Shown one piece after another: positions 9,480-19,611 of a stretch of 64,000 nucleotides of DNA. Both the position numbers and the translations under genes were made by a program. The first letter of the stretch is position 1. Each line of letters opens with the position of its first letter. The DNA is from Luteitalea sp. (GTDB lineage Bacteria > Acidobacteriota > Vicinamibacteria > Vicinamibacterales > Vicinamibacteraceae), in the NCBI GenBank assembly GCA_009377605.1, contig WHTT01000005.1:54626-118625 (forward strand). Reading direction: 5' to 3'. Under the pieces are notes generated by a model. The model had not been told where the DNA came from. It saw nothing but the letters and a program-made list of their open reading frames with translations, and made no database searches.

Positions 9480-10178
9480 TCAGTGGATTTGATGTCCCAA
9501 TCGACTCCAGCGGGTACGCGTGAAGAAGTGTGTGAGCGTGGAAAAGAAGCTGCGTGCGCCTGCACCGACGCCTTCGTCCTGATAGAGCTGCGGGCTGCTC
9601 TCGTAGGACCAGTAGATCATCATCGCTTTACCCTTGATGAAGTTGCGCGGCAGGGAGCCCCAATAGCGGCTGTCCTGTGAGTTGTCGCGGTTGTCTCCCA
9701 TGACGAAGTAGTGGTCGTCCGGCACCTGTTGGGGTGAATACTGCTCACGGAGATCGAAGCCGATAATCTCCGACGGGCCCGACGCTGGAGGTGTGAGGAA
9801 ATGCACGTACGGCTCGTCGAGCGGCTGGCCGTCGATGTAGACCTTCTTGTTACGCACCTCGACGGTCTCGCCCGGCAGGCCGATCACGCGCTTGATGAAG
9901 TCGCGCTCCGGGTCTTGAGGGTATTTGAAGACGACGATGTCGCCGCGGGCAATCGTCCCGATTGGCAGGATCGCACGCTCGAGCCCCATTGCCGTGGGCG
10001 CATATGCGAACTTATTGACCACGAGATGGTCGCCGACGAGCAGATTGTTCTCCATCGATCCCGTTGGAATCTTGAACGCCTGGAACACCCACGTCCGGAT
10101 GAACAGCGCCAAGATCACGGCAATGACAATCGACTCGAAGTACTCGCGAATCGTCGACTTCTTGAACGTTGTCGTCAT
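9480..10178 (-). CDS. lepB: Signal peptidase I
   Basis: Membrane-anchored serine protease that removes signal peptides from Sec and Tat exported proteins. The 232-residue protein has one N-terminal membrane segment (about 17-33), catalytic Ser41 in PTGSMENNL, general base Lys96 in RDFIKRVIGLPGE, and the GDNRDNSQDSRYWG box. It follows lepA on the same strand, the classic lepA-lepB pair, with a palindromic repeat in the 43-base gap. The last residues, after FFTRTRW, are encoded by short intergenic repeat DNA, and the tail is probably not conserved. Confidence 0.95.
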   Translation of the reverse strand: MTTTFKKSTIREYFESIVIAVILALFIRTWVFQAFKIPTGSMENNLLVGDHLVVNKFAYAPTAMGLERAILPIGTIARGDIVVFKYPQDPERDFIKRVIGLPGETVEVRNKKVYIDGQPLDEPYVHFLTPPASGPSEIIGFDLREQYSPQQVPDDHYFVMGDNRDNSQDSRYWGSLPRNFIKGKAMMIYWSYESSPQLYQDEGVGAGARSFFSTLTHFFTRTRWSRLGHQIH

Positions 10179-10191
10179 GTTCGTCCCGAAC

Positions 10192-10220
10192 GCGGAAAAG
10201 GGGACTGGCCCCTTTTCCGC
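10192..10220. repeat. AAAAGGGGACAGGCCCC-family palindrome between lepA and lepB
   Basis: The sequence GCGGAAAAGGGGACTGGCCC and its continuation form a near-perfect hairpin in the gap between the two genes. The same word family recurs at 22950-23026 and, as a fragment, at 59588-59602. Confidence 0.85.
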
Positions 10221-10221
10221 T

Positions 10222-12027
10222 TCAGCTCTCGCTTCCCACCTTCAGCACTGCCAGGAACGCTTCTTGCGGAATCTCCACGCGACCGACGCGCTTCATGCGC
10301 TTCTTCCCCTCTTTTTGTTTCTCGAGCAGCTTGCGCTTGCGCGTGATGTCCCCACCGTAGCACTTGGCCAAGACGTTCTTCCGGAGCGCCCTGACCGACT
10401 CTCGTGCGACGATCCGACCGCCGATGGCGGCCTGAATCGCGACTTCGAACATCTGGCGTGGGATGAGCTCTCGCATTTTCGAGGCCAGCGCCCGCCCGCG
10501 CGCGTACGCCATATCACGATGGACGATCACCGATAACGCGTCCACCGGCTCGCCGTTGACGAGAATATCGAGCTTGACCAGCGGCGACTCCCAATAACCG
10601 CTGACGTGGTAGTCCAGAGAGGCGTACCCGCGGGAGACGCTCTTGAGGCGATCATAGAAGTCGAGGACCACCTCGTTGAAGGGCAGCTCGTAGGTCACGA
10701 GCACACGGTCTGCCGCCAGGTACTCGAGGCCCTTTTGGACACCCCGCTTCTCCTGACACAGGGGGAGAATCCCGCCCACGAACGCCGCGGGTGTGATGAT
10801 CATGGCGGTGATCGCCGGCTCTTCGAACTTGGTGATGCGTCCCGCCTCGGGGAGCTGGGCCGGATTGTCGATCTCGTGCAGCTGGCCGTCCGTCGTGATC
10901 ACGCGATAGAGCACACCGGGCGCCGTGGTCACCAGGTCGACGTCGAACTCACGCTCGAGCCGCTCCTGGACGATCTCCATGTGGAGTAGACCGAGGAAGC
11001 CGCAGCGGAAGCCGAAGCCGAGCGCCGCCGAGGTCTCCGGCTCGAAGTGAAAGGCCGCATCGTTCAGCCGCAGCTTCTCGAGCGCATCGCGCAACTCGGC
11101 GTAGTGGTGGCCCTCCACGGGATACAGCCCCGCGAACACCATTGGCTTCATCTCGCGGAAGCCAGGGAAGGGCTCGGCGGTCGGGCGTACGGCGTCGGTG
11201 ATCGTGTCGCCAATCTTCGCATCGGCGACGTTCTTGATACCGGCGATGACGAAGCCCACCTCGCCCACCGACAGTGCATCCCTGACCACGGGCTTGGGCG
11301 TGAAAACGCCGACCTGCTCGACGTCGCAGGTCTGACCGGTGGCCATCAACCGAACCTTGGTGCCCGGCCGCAGGACTCCGTCCACGAGACGCACCAGGAT
11401 GACGACGCCCCGGTAAGCATCGTACCAGGAGTCGAAGAGGAGCGCCTTCAGCGGCGCGTTGAGCGTGCCTTTCGGTGCTGGCACGCGCTGGACGATCGCT
11501 TCGAGAAGCTCTCGGGTCCCCGTGCCCTCCTTGGCGCTTGTGAGGATGGCGCTGCTCGCATCGAGCCCGACGATCTCCTCGATCTGGCGCCGCGTCTCCT
11601 CGATCTGTGCGCCGGGCAGGTCGATCTTGTTGATAACGGGGATGATCTCCAGGTTGGAGTCGACCGCGAGGTAGGCGTTCGCCAGTGTCTGCGCTTCGAC
11701 ACCTTGCGAAGCGTCGACCAAGAGCAGCGCCCCTTCAGAGGCCGCCAGCGATCGCGTCACCTCGTACGAGAAGTCCACGTGCCCCGGGGTGTCGATGAGA
11801 TTCAGCACGTAGGTCTGCCCGTCGGCGGCGGCGTAAGCGAGCCGGACGGCGTGCGCCTTGATCGTGATGCCGCGCTCGCGCTCCAGATCCATGCTATCGA
11901 GGACCTGGGCCTCCATCTCTCGCGCCTCTAGTGCACCGGTTAACTCGAGGATGCGGTCGGCGAGTGTCGACTTGCCGTGGTCGATATGAGCGATGACTGA
12001 GAAGTTCCTCACCAACTGCTGGGACAT
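10222..12027 (-). CDS. lepA: Elongation factor 4 (LepA)
   Basis: Ribosome-associated GTPase that back-translocates stalled ribosomes and aids translation initiation and ribosome assembly. At 601 residues it is full length. The G1 motif AHIDHGKST is near residue 11, DTPGHVDFS is G3, NKIDLPGA is G4, and the C-terminus holds the LepA-specific domain ([36 protein letters not shown] in parts). The ATG at 12027 ([16 protein letters not shown]) is preferred over the one 17 codons upstream, because it matches the family N-terminus. It is followed by lepB. Confidence 0.96.
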   Translation of the reverse strand: MSQQLVRNFSVIAHIDHGKSTLADRILELTGALEAREMEAQVLDSMDLERERGITIKAHAVRLAYAAADGQTYVLNLIDTPGHVDFSYEVTRSLAASEGALLLVDASQGVEAQTLANAYLAVDSNLEIIPVINKIDLPGAQIEETRRQIEEIVGLDASSAILTSAKEGTGTRELLEAIVQRVPAPKGTLNAPLKALLFDSWYDAYRGVVILVRLVDGVLRPGTKVRLMATGQTCDVEQVGVFTPKPVVRDALSVGEVGFVIAGIKNVADAKIGDTITDAVRPTAEPFPGFREMKPMVFAGLYPVEGHHYAELRDALEKLRLNDAAFHFEPETSAALGFGFRCGFLGLLHMEIVQERLEREFDVDLVTTAPGVLYRVITTDGQLHEIDNPAQLPEAGRITKFEEPAITAMIITPAAFVGGILPLCQEKRGVQKGLEYLAADRVLVTYELPFNEVVLDFYDRLKSVSRGYASLDYHVSGYWESPLVKLDILVNGEPVDALSVIVHRDMAYARGRALASKMRELIPRQMFEVAIQAAIGGRIVARESVRALRKNVLAKCYGGDITRKRKLLEKQKEGKKRMKRVGRVEIPQEAFLAVLKVGSES

Positions 12028-12087
12028 CGGGGACGCCGCAAAACACATTATTCTAGCGCACTTGACGCCGAGACTCACGGCGGGGAG

Positions 12088-12138
12088 GAAAGGAACCGGG
12101 TACCTTTTCGGGCGCGGAAAGGTACCCGGTTCCTTTTC
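12088..12138. repeat. Palindromic intergenic repeat, GGAACCGGGTACC family, copy 2
   Basis: Inverted arms AAAGGAACCGGGTACCTTTT and GGAAAGGTACCCGGTTCCTT with a CGGGCGC loop form a long hairpin between the citrate synthase stop and the lepA start. It matches the element at 7602-7652. Confidence 0.9.
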
Positions 12139-12139
12139 T

Positions 12140-13294
12140 CTACCGCTGATTGAATGTCTGCGGATAGGTCGGACCGATGTAATCGGCGCGCGGACGGATC
12201 AGTCGATTATTGGCGTACTGCTCGAGCACGTGCGCCGTCCAGCCCGATACCCGGCTCACGGCGAAGATGGGCGTGAACAGATCGATAGGAATGCCCAACG
12301 TGTAGTAGGTCGACGCCGAATACAAGTCGACGTTCGGGTAAAGGTTCGGCTTGTCGGCGCGGACGAGCGCCTCGATCTTCTGCGACATCTCGAACCAGCG
12401 CGGGTGGCCGGCACGCTCACCAAGCTCGCGCGACATGCGGCGCAGGTGCGTCGCCCGCGGATCCTCCGTCCGATAGACGCGGTGACCGAAGCCGGGAATC
12501 TTCTCCTTGCGTGCGAGCTTGGCGCGAATCACGGTCTCGACCCGCTCGTCGCTCGCATCCTCGCCAATCTCGAGCAGCAGGTGCATCACGTCCGCATTCG
12601 CCCCTCCATGCAGCGGCCCTTTGAGCGCTCCGATCCCTGCGACGATGCTCGAATAGAGGTCGGTGAGCGTCGCGGCGGCGACCCGCGCGGCAAACGTGGA
12701 GGCGTTCAGCTCGTGGTCCGCATGGAGGATGAGGGCGATATCGAAGGCGCGCACGGCCGTGGCATGCGGGCGATCCCCAGTGAGCATGTAGAGGAAGCTC
12801 GCCGCGTGGCTCAGCGCCGGATCGGGCGCGACGGGCGCGCCGCCCGCGCTGATCCGCCCCCACGTCGCCACAATGCTCGCCAGTTGCGCGGTGAGGCGCA
12901 CGGCCTGGTCGTAGCTCTCTCGCGTAGAGCCGCGCGTCGAGGGTGCCGGGTCGAAGTGCGTGAGCGCCGACGTGAGCGTGCGCAGCGCGTCCATGCCGCC
13001 TTGGCCGTCATCGGATGGCGGCAGGGAGCGCATCAGCCGGATGAGCGGTTCCGGAAGCGGCCGCGCGGCGGCGAGGGCCGACTGAAGGTCGCCCAGCTCG
13101 GCACGCGTCGGCAGCCGACGGTGCCACAGCAGGAAGCAAACCTCCTCGAACGTCGCATGCTGGCCCAGGTCGTGGATATCGTAGCCGCAATAAGCCAGCA
13201 CGCCCTGCTGGCCATCGATGTAACAGATGGCCGACGAGGTGGCCACTACATCCTCCAGACCAGACTTCGGCTTGATCTCTGCAGTCGTGGACAT
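12140..13294 (-). CDS. Citrate synthase / 2-methylcitrate synthase family protein
   Basis: Condenses oxaloacetate with acetyl-CoA (citrate synthase) or propionyl-CoA (methylcitrate synthase). The 384-residue protein is of the short, Gram-positive/archaeal dimeric type. Catalytic regions are visible: [12 protein letters not shown] (His), [13 protein letters not shown] (His), [10 protein letters not shown], and PNVDLYSA (Asp). The N-terminal [17 protein letters not shown] segment is typical of this class. No prp or TCA-cycle neighbours are present, so the acyl-CoA specificity stays open. The upstream and downstream gaps both contain repeats. Confidence 0.9.
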   Translation of the reverse strand: MSTTAEIKPKSGLEDVVATSSAICYIDGQQGVLAYCGYDIHDLGQHATFEEVCFLLWHRRLPTRAELGDLQSALAAARPLPEPLIRLMRSLPPSDDGQGGMDALRTLTSALTHFDPAPSTRGSTRESYDQAVRLTAQLASIVATWGRISAGGAPVAPDPALSHAASFLYMLTGDRPHATAVRAFDIALILHADHELNASTFAARVAAATLTDLYSSIVAGIGALKGPLHGGANADVMHLLLEIGEDASDERVETVIRAKLARKEKIPGFGHRVYRTEDPRATHLRRMSRELGERAGHPRWFEMSQKIEALVRADKPNLYPNVDLYSASTYYTLGIPIDLFTPIFAVSRVSGWTAHVLEQYANNRLIRPRADYIGPTYPQTFNQR

Positions 13295-13295
13295 T

Positions 13296-13352
13296 CTCAG
13301 GATTCCGGATTCGGGGTTCAGGAGCCGGGATTCAGGATTCCTGACTATTCTC
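13296..13352. repeat. GATTCAGGA short-word repeat cluster
   Basis: Several imperfect copies of a GGATTC / GATTCAGGA word (CAGGATTCCGGATTCGG, GGGATTCAGGATTCCTGA) fill the gap between the glycosyltransferase and citrate synthase genes and reach into the 3' end of the glycosyltransferase. Related words occur at 22925-23030 and 60736-60772. Confidence 0.75.
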
Positions 13353-14832
13353 CTGCAACCTGGGTGGTGAGCGCCATGTCGTTGCCGCCAAATTGTTGGA
13401 CGAGCGAAAGGAGGCCCGTGTAGAGGTATCCAACCTGGAAGAGCAGCAGAAATGGCAGCGTGCCGTAGATCTGATTGGCCAGCGCATAGAAGACCGCGGC
13501 AGTGAAGTACAGCCCCAACCCAACCTCCAGCGCCGGCTGGGCGAGCATGCTCTGATGGTACTTCTTGCTGATCCAGTCGTCGGTGGTGCGCTCGACCCCA
13601 TACTTGGGCGTGCGCGTGAACTCACCACTCTCCTTGTCGAAGAACCCCTCGAGGACCGCGCGGACGTTGTTGATTGAGAGGCCAATCCCGATGGACAGCA
13701 AGAATGGCACGTACCTGAGGCGCCGCCGCCAATCCGGATAGAGCTGCCGCTGGCAGAATGCGTAGAAGCTCACGATGGATGCGGTGGCCGCGACGAACAG
13801 GGGCACGTCGATCAGCATCATCTCGTGCCAGCCCATGTTGTAGCGGATGTACATCGCCGGGAACATCAAGATGCAGAGCACCACCATCAGCGGGTAGTTG
13901 AAGTTCGCCGTCAGGTGCATGAACGCTTCGAGCTTGACCTTGAACGGAAGATCCGACGCCAGCACCCGCGGCAGCAGCTTGCGGCAGTTCTGGATGGAGC
14001 CCTTCGCCCAGCGATGTTGTTGCGACTTGAAGCCGTTCATCTCAACGGGCAGCTCCGCCGGCGCGACGACGTCTTCGAGGAACACGAACCGCCAGCCCCG
14101 GAGCTGCGCGCGGTAGCTGAGGTCCAGGTCCTCGGTGAGCGTATCGTGCTGCCAACCGCCCGCATCCTCGATGGTCGTGCGCCGCCAGATCCCCGCCGTA
14201 CCGTTGAAGTTGAAGAAGCAGCCCCACCGGTTGCGGCCGCCGTGCTCGAGCACGAAGTGCCCATCGAGCATGATGGCCTGCACACGAGTCAGCAATGAAT
14301 AATCTGCGTTGAGATGTCCCCATCGGGCCTGCACCATGCCGACATTGGGATCGGTGAACTGAGACAGTGTCCGTTGCAGGAAGTCCGGCATTGGGACGAA
14401 GTCCGCATCGAAGATGGCAACAAGCTCCCCCTGCGCCTGTTTCAAACCCTCTTCGAGGGCACCCGCCTTGAACCCGATGCGGTTGCTGCGGTGAAAGTAC
14501 TTGATATTCGCGCCCTGGGCGGCGTGCCTCCGGACGGCGAGCTCCGCGATTTCGCGTGTCTCATCCGTCGAGTCGTCGAGGACCTGGATCTCCAACAACT
14601 CGGCCGGATAGTCGAGCGCGCACACGGCGTCGACCAGACGGTCGACGACATACATCTCGTTGTAAATGGGCAGCTGAACCGTGACCCGTGGCAGCGGATC
14701 CGGAAGGGACTCCGGCCCAGGCTTCGGGGGGTGCTTCCGGTATAGAAATATCAGGAAATACCGGTGCCAACCGTAGAGGGCCAGAATCGAAAGTACAAAG
14801 AAATAGGCCGCCAGGACGGAGGTTTCCAACAT
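13345..14832 (-). CDS. Family 2 glycosyltransferase, cellulose-synthase/CslA-like membrane enzyme
   Basis: A processive-type GT-A glycosyltransferase of 495 residues anchored in the inner membrane. One N-terminal membrane segment (about 6-30) precedes the catalytic domain (VQLPIYNE, DDSTDETRE, FDADFVP with the DxD pair, TLTEDLDLS with the catalytic base region, then QQHRWAKGS). About four C-terminal membrane segments follow. This D,D,TED,QQHRW pattern fits enzymes that make beta-linked glucan or glucomannan chains. No bcs-type partners (BcsB, BcsZ, c-di-GMP PilZ domain) lie nearby, so the product cannot be assigned. Confidence 0.85.
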   Translation of the reverse strand: MLETSVLAAYFFVLSILALYGWHRYFLIFLYRKHPPKPGPESLPDPLPRVTVQLPIYNEMYVVDRLVDAVCALDYPAELLEIQVLDDSTDETREIAELAVRRHAAQGANIKYFHRSNRIGFKAGALEEGLKQAQGELVAIFDADFVPMPDFLQRTLSQFTDPNVGMVQARWGHLNADYSLLTRVQAIMLDGHFVLEHGGRNRWGCFFNFNGTAGIWRRTTIEDAGGWQHDTLTEDLDLSYRAQLRGWRFVFLEDVVAPAELPVEMNGFKSQQHRWAKGSIQNCRKLLPRVLASDLPFKVKLEAFMHLTANFNYPLMVVLCILMFPAMYIRYNMGWHEMMLIDVPLFVAATASIVSFYAFCQRQLYPDWRRRLRYVPFLLSIGIGLSINNVRAVLEGFFDKESGEFTRTPKYGVERTTDDWISKKYHQSMLAQPALEVGLGLYFTAAVFYALANQIYGTLPFLLLFQVGYLYTGLLSLVQQFGGNDMALTTQVAGE

Positions 14833-15137
14833 AGGTTACTTCACGTCGCGACCAGCCACACGAATTTCTCAGTGTAGCCGGCCGCTTCTGGGCAGTCAAT
14901 GCAGCTCTGCCGTAATGGCAGGGCAGGCCCGGCGTTGGGGGGGTATCGACGTGGGGTGACACGGTGACCGGGTGACCGGGTGACAAGGTCACCGGGCGAT
15001 CCGAGACGACGGGTTACGTCGAGTAGGTTTCTAGGTTGTTCGGCGCGTGCCCGAGTGCTCGAACCGCCGTCACCCCCTCACCCTGTCACCCTGTCACCCC
15101 AGCAGCCCCAACCTGCTGTACGCTGCATCTTAGCTCC
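14833..15137. repeat. Gene-free gap with inverted arrays of a GGTGACMRG word
   Basis: From about 14953 to 14997 the word GGTGACCGG/GGTGACAAG is repeated. From about 15070 to 15103 its reverse complement (CACCCTGTCACCCTGTCACC) is repeated. The two arrays enclose about 70 bases and could fold into one long hairpin. Otherwise the gap holds the divergent promoters of the glycosyltransferase and mutS2; none is clear. Sister elements lie at 44843-45070 and 52460-52523. Confidence 0.8.
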
Positions 15138-17723
15138 ATGAGCCCCGGAACGCTGCGCACCCTCGAGTTCGACCGTATCGTCCAGGTCGTCCGCACATTC
15201 GCGCTGACGCCGCTTGGCGCCCGACGGGTCTCCACGCTGCAACCTGCTACGGAGACCGTTCAGGTACTGCGCGGCCTCGCCCTGACCCGCGAGGTCGTCG
15301 CGTTTCACGATGAGGCTGGCGGCTTCCCGCTGCGCGCGAACGAGGGTCTCGATCAGGCGCTCGCGGCGCTAAAGATTGTTGGCCGGGCCGTCGAGCCCCA
15401 GCGACTGCTCGCGCTCGCCGACTTCCTCGACAGCACTGGCCAGACGCGTGTGCTCGTGCTGGAGCGGGAACGAGGTCGCTGGCCACACCTCCGTCCGCTT
15501 GCGGAAGGGCTGGCCTCGTTTACGGTGGAGATCGCGGCGGTACGGCGCGCAATTGGCCCTTCGGGCGACCTCCTCGACGACGCGAGTGACCTACTTCGAA
15601 AGATTCGAGCTCGCCTGCGCAGGCAGCGTCAACAGCTGCGCGCGACCCTGGAGGCGTACCTGCGCGGACGAGAGACCGCTCGCTACCTACAGGAGCCGGT
15701 CGTCACCGAGCGCAACGGCCGGTTCGTGTTGATGGTGAAAGCGGAGCATCGCCACGCCATCCCGGGGCTCGTCCATGGAGCGTCGGCGAGCGGCGCGACC
15801 CTGTTTCTCGAGCCGTTGGCTTCCTCCGACATCAACAACGACATCGCCGCACTCGAGGACCAAGAAACGGAGGAGATCCAGCGCATCCTACGCGAGCTCA
15901 GCGATCGCTTCCGCGCGCGCGCCTCGGATCTGCGGGACACACTGGACGCGGCGGCAGCGCTCGACCTGGCCCAGGCGAAAGCGCGCTTCTCGCAAACCAT
16001 CAAGGGCGTCGAGCCCATTCTTGCTGCGGATGGGCGGCTCGAGCTGCGCGGCGCGCGACATCCGTTGCTCATGGCGGCTGTTCGCCACCGGCTCGAGGAT
16101 GGCGGGGCCAACGGGCGCGCCGAGCTCGTCGAAGAGCGTCAGGACCGGATCGGCTCGATCGACGCCGCCGAGCGGAACGTACTGGAGCCCGTACCGGTCG
16201 ACCTGCTCGTGATCCCGCCCACGCGTGTGCTGGTCGTCACGGGGCCCAACACCGGCGGCAAGACGGTCGCGCTCAAGACGGCGGGCCTCTTGCCGCTCAT
16301 GGCGCAAGCCGGCCTGCTCGTGCCGGCTGACAAGGGCACGCAGCTGCCCGTATTCCAGTCCCTCTTCGCCGACATCGGCGACGAGCAGTCGATCGCGGCG
16401 AACCTCAGCACGTTCTCGGGCCACGTGACGAATATCGCGGCCATGGATCGCGCGCTCGCGCTCCCGGGTCTCGTGCTGCTCGACGAGCTGGGAGCCGGCA
16501 CGGATCCTGTCGATGGCGGGGCGCTCGGCGTGGCGATCGTCGATCACTTCAGGACACGCGGTGCGCTCGTCATCGTGACCACACACCACGATCAACTCAA
16601 GTCGTACGCCTTGACGACTGAAGGCGTCACGGCGGCAGCCTTCGGCTTCGAGCCCGAGACGTTTGCGCCCACGTATCGGTTGCTGTACGGGTCGCCCGGT
16701 GCAAGCCTCGCGCTCGAAATTGCGACGCGCCTCGGCCTGGATCCTGAGATCGTCGACCGTGCGCGCCAACACCGCACGGGGGAGCAGGCACAACTGGCCG
16801 AACGTCTTGCACGAATGGATCGGGACCTGCAGGCTCTCGACCAGGAGCAACGGCTGGCGCGGCGCACGCGTGAGCAGGCAGAAGCGGAGCTCGCCGCAGC
16901 GCGCGTGCGGGAGGCAGCGATCCGAGAGCGAGAGGCACAGCTACGGCGACGGCTGGAAACGACGCTCAACGAACGACTTCGCGACGCACGGCGAGAAATC
17001 GACCGCGTCGTGGCAGACCTCAAGGCGAAGGCGGCGCAGATCGAGACGGACGCCCGCCGGCGCGCAGCGCCGCGACTGGTCGCGGTCACGACGGGCGAGC
17101 TGGGCGGGCTGCGCAGCGACGCCCGCGCCCGACTCGAGGAACTGTCCGATCGAGCACAGCGAAACAGCGAGCCGCATGTAACAACAGAGGGGGCTGATGC
17201 GTTAGAACACTCGAGGGACACACGCGTCGGCGACCGGGTCGTCGTAGCGCCGCTTGGTGTCGAGGGCACGGTGCAGTCGCTCTCCCCGCGCGGGGAGGCC
17301 GAGGTCGATGTCAGAGGCAAGCGCCTGCGAGCGGCGCTCAGCGACTTGCATCTCGTCTCGAGCCCAGCCCGCACGCAGGGTCGAGTCGCGCGCGGCGAAC
17401 AGGGGCGTACCGCGCGGGACGACCTGGATCGAGGCGCGAGCAGCCATGTCACGGTGACGCTCGAATCGCCCGAGACAACGGCCACCGAGCTGAATGTCAT
17501 CGGCTGCACGGTGAACGAGGCGCTGGACCGAGCCGATAAGTTCCTGGATCAGGCGATCCTGGCGGATACGCGGGTCGTGCGTGTCGTCCACGGACATGGC
17601 ACGGGCCGGCTACGCGAGGCCCTCCGTGCATTTCTCAAGGAACACCCGCTGGTGACCGGCGTCGGCCCGGCGGCTGACGAGCACGGCGGCAGGGCAGTCA
17701 CAGTGGTGGAGCTCAAGGAGTAG
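15138..17723 (+). CDS. mutS2: Endonuclease MutS2
   Basis: MutS paralogue with a C-terminal Smr nuclease domain, acting on branched DNA to limit recombination and, in some species, on collided ribosomes. The protein has 861 residues, longer than the usual ~780. The Walker A motif GPNTGGKTVALKT begins near 369, DELGAGTDP is the Walker B region, and a charged coiled coil (rich in R, E, A) spans about 540-680. The Smr domain ends the protein (VVRVVHGHGTGRLREAL). The ATG at 15138 begins MSPGTLRTLEFDRIV, a good family start. Its last base is shared with the GTG start of dnaG. Confidence 0.94.
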   Translation: MSPGTLRTLEFDRIVQVVRTFALTPLGARRVSTLQPATETVQVLRGLALTREVVAFHDEAGGFPLRANEGLDQALAALKIVGRAVEPQRLLALADFLDSTGQTRVLVLERERGRWPHLRPLAEGLASFTVEIAAVRRAIGPSGDLLDDASDLLRKIRARLRRQRQQLRATLEAYLRGRETARYLQEPVVTERNGRFVLMVKAEHRHAIPGLVHGASASGATLFLEPLASSDINNDIAALEDQETEEIQRILRELSDRFRARASDLRDTLDAAAALDLAQAKARFSQTIKGVEPILAADGRLELRGARHPLLMAAVRHRLEDGGANGRAELVEERQDRIGSIDAAERNVLEPVPVDLLVIPPTRVLVVTGPNTGGKTVALKTAGLLPLMAQAGLLVPADKGTQLPVFQSLFADIGDEQSIAANLSTFSGHVTNIAAMDRALALPGLVLLDELGAGTDPVDGGALGVAIVDHFRTRGALVIVTTHHDQLKSYALTTEGVTAAAFGFEPETFAPTYRLLYGSPGASLALEIATRLGLDPEIVDRARQHRTGEQAQLAERLARMDRDLQALDQEQRLARRTREQAEAELAAARVREAAIREREAQLRRRLETTLNERLRDARREIDRVVADLKAKAAQIETDARRRAAPRLVAVTTGELGGLRSDARARLEELSDRAQRNSEPHVTTEGADALEHSRDTRVGDRVVVAPLGVEGTVQSLSPRGEAEVDVRGKRLRAALSDLHLVSSPARTQGRVARGEQGRTARDDLDRGASSHVTVTLESPETTATELNVIGCTVNEALDRADKFLDQAILADTRVVRVVHGHGTGRLREALRAFLKEHPLVTGVGPAADEHGGRAVTVVELKE

Positions 17724-19552
17724 TGGCCCTTTTCCCCCAGTCCTTCATCGACGAGCTGCGGATGCACGCCGACATCGTGCTCGTCGTGCAGGACTACGTC
17801 GCCTTGAAGCGAACGGGGGCCAACTACGTGGGCCTGTGCCCGTTTCACGCGGAAAAGACGCCCTCGTTCAGCGTCAATCGCGAGCGCGGGTTCTTCCATT
17901 GCTTTGGCTGCGGTGTCGGCGGAGACGTGTTCAAGTTCGTCGAGCTCCAGGAAGGGCTCGGGTTTCCCGAGACCGTTCGGCGGCTTGCGGCGCGTTTCGG
18001 CGTGACGGTGCCGGAGGTTCAGGAGGCGAGCGGAGGCCGCGCGGGGACGCGGGTGGGCTCGGCACAGGCCGACAGTGAGCGTGAGGAGCTCCTGCGCGCC
18101 CACGAAGTCGCGGCGCGGTTCTTTCAGGAACGGCTCCAATCAACCGAGGGACGGGCGGCGCGACAATTGCTTGCTGAGCGTGATGTGACACCGGAGACAA
18201 CGGAGGCTCTCGGTCTCGGGTACGCGCCCGGACGCGGCACGCTGCTGGCGCACCTCAGTCGAGAGGGCTTTCCGACGTCACTCCTGCTGAAGGGCGGCCT
18301 GGTGGTCGCGCGTGACAACGGCACGTTCGTCGACCGATTCCACAACCGCCTCATGATTCCCATCTGCCGCGAGAGCGGCTCGGTCGTGGCGTTTGGCGGG
18401 CGTGCCATGGCGGCGGAGCAGCTTCCCAAGTATGTGAACTCACCGGAGACGCCGCTCTACACGAAGAGCCGGGTGCTCTACGGTCTCCACCTGACCAAAG
18501 CAGAGGTCCGCAAGGCGCAGGCGGCGGTGCTGGTCGAGGGGTACTTCGATTTCGCCCAGGCGTGGCAGGCCGGGGTGCGCACCATCGCGGCGACATGCGG
18601 GACGGCACTATCGGTGACGCAGGCGCAGCTACTCCGTCGTTTCACGTCACGCATCATCTTGAACTTCGACGCCGATAGCGCCGGCCATGGGGCGGCGCTG
18701 CGCTCATGTGACCTCCTGGTCGCGGAAGGGTTCCAAGTAGCAGTGGCGGTCGTGCCTCCTGGTGAGGACCCTGACACCTTCGTGCGGCGGCACGGCGGCG
18801 ACGCCTATGCGGCGACCTTGCGCGAGGCGCGGCCGTATCTGGAATACGTGACTGATCGCGCCGCGGCGCGCGTCGACATGGCGACCCCCGAGGGTCGTCT
18901 GGCATTTCTCGACGAGCTGTTGGCGGTGGCGGCGCGGGTTCCCAACGCCGCCGCACGTGACCAGTTTGCCGACCGGGTGGCGCATCGCGCCAGGATAAGT
19001 GAGGAAGTCGTCCGCCAGCAGATCCGGAAGGCGGCGGTTACCCGGCAGACGAAGCTGCCCGGTGAGACTCGGCACCAACTAGGGGCGGGCGGGGTGGCTG
19101 GCCGGGCGGGAAGCGGGGCCGCAGGCGGGCTGAAGCGGGCGGAACGGGAGCTGCTTGCCGGCCTGTTGACCAGCCCCACGGAGGCCATGGCCGCGCTGGC
19201 GGCGGTCGAACCGGAGGATCTGGTGGGGCTCGCCTCGGCTGCCGTCGTCCGGGAGGCGCTGGAGTTGCAAGAACTTCCCCCAGAGGCGATACCAACCGCC
19301 TTGCTGGAGCGTCTAACAAATGAGGACGCCCAGATGCTGACCGGGCTGGCCGCGCGGTTGGGGGCACCTTCGGCGCCAGCCGACTGCGTGCGCACCCTGC
19401 GACTGCTGCGCTATCAACGGGAACGGGCCGCCGCACGACTCGAAATCGACCGCCTGCAAGAGCTTGGCGTGGGCGCGGATACTGCCGAGCTCCAGCGCTT
19501 GATGCATAAAAGTGTAGAGCTCGGGCGGCGCATCGAAGCATTGGAAACGTGA
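17723..19552 (+). CDS. dnaG: DNA primase
   Basis: Makes RNA primers at the replication fork, working with the DnaB helicase. The 609-residue protein has the N-terminal CHC2 zinc-binding domain ([11 protein letters not shown] with [10 protein letters not shown]) and a catalytic TOPRIM domain with VLVEGYFDF and [10 protein letters not shown]. The C-terminal third is the less conserved helicase-binding region. The GTG start overlaps the mutS2 stop by one base, which indicates coupling. It is followed by rpoD, the conserved dnaG-rpoD pair. Confidence 0.95.
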   Translation: MALFPQSFIDELRMHADIVLVVQDYVALKRTGANYVGLCPFHAEKTPSFSVNRERGFFHCFGCGVGGDVFKFVELQEGLGFPETVRRLAARFGVTVPEVQEASGGRAGTRVGSAQADSEREELLRAHEVAARFFQERLQSTEGRAARQLLAERDVTPETTEALGLGYAPGRGTLLAHLSREGFPTSLLLKGGLVVARDNGTFVDRFHNRLMIPICRESGSVVAFGGRAMAAEQLPKYVNSPETPLYTKSRVLYGLHLTKAEVRKAQAAVLVEGYFDFAQAWQAGVRTIAATCGTALSVTQAQLLRRFTSRIILNFDADSAGHGAALRSCDLLVAEGFQVAVAVVPPGEDPDTFVRRHGGDAYAATLREARPYLEYVTDRAAARVDMATPEGRLAFLDELLAVAARVPNAAARDQFADRVAHRARISEEVVRQQIRKAAVTRQTKLPGETRHQLGAGGVAGRAGSGAAGGLKRAERELLAGLLTSPTEAMAALAAVEPEDLVGLASAAVVREALELQELPPEAIPTALLERLTNEDAQMLTGLAARLGAPSAPADCVRTLRLLRYQRERAAARLEIDRLQELGVGADTAELQRLMHKSVELGRRIEALET

Positions 19553-19559
19553 AAGGCTT

Positions 19560-19565
19560 TATAAT
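19560..19565 (+). promoter_or_regulatory. Candidate -10 box for rpoD
   Basis: A perfect TATAAT lies 47 bases before the preferred rpoD start, just after the dnaG stop. A TTGGAA lies 13 bases upstream, too close for a standard -35, so this is a candidate only. If active, it would give rpoD a transcript separate from mutS2-dnaG and would exclude the upstream alternative starts. Confidence 0.35.
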
Positions 19566-19611
19566 GGCAAGATCTACCGGCACGGACTTCAAGGGGTCTG
19601 GCCGAGGAGGA

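Noticed and set aside
11993..13423. 476-residue frame opposite citrate synthase
   Set aside because: Covers the reverse of citrate synthase and ends in repeat DNA; no family features.
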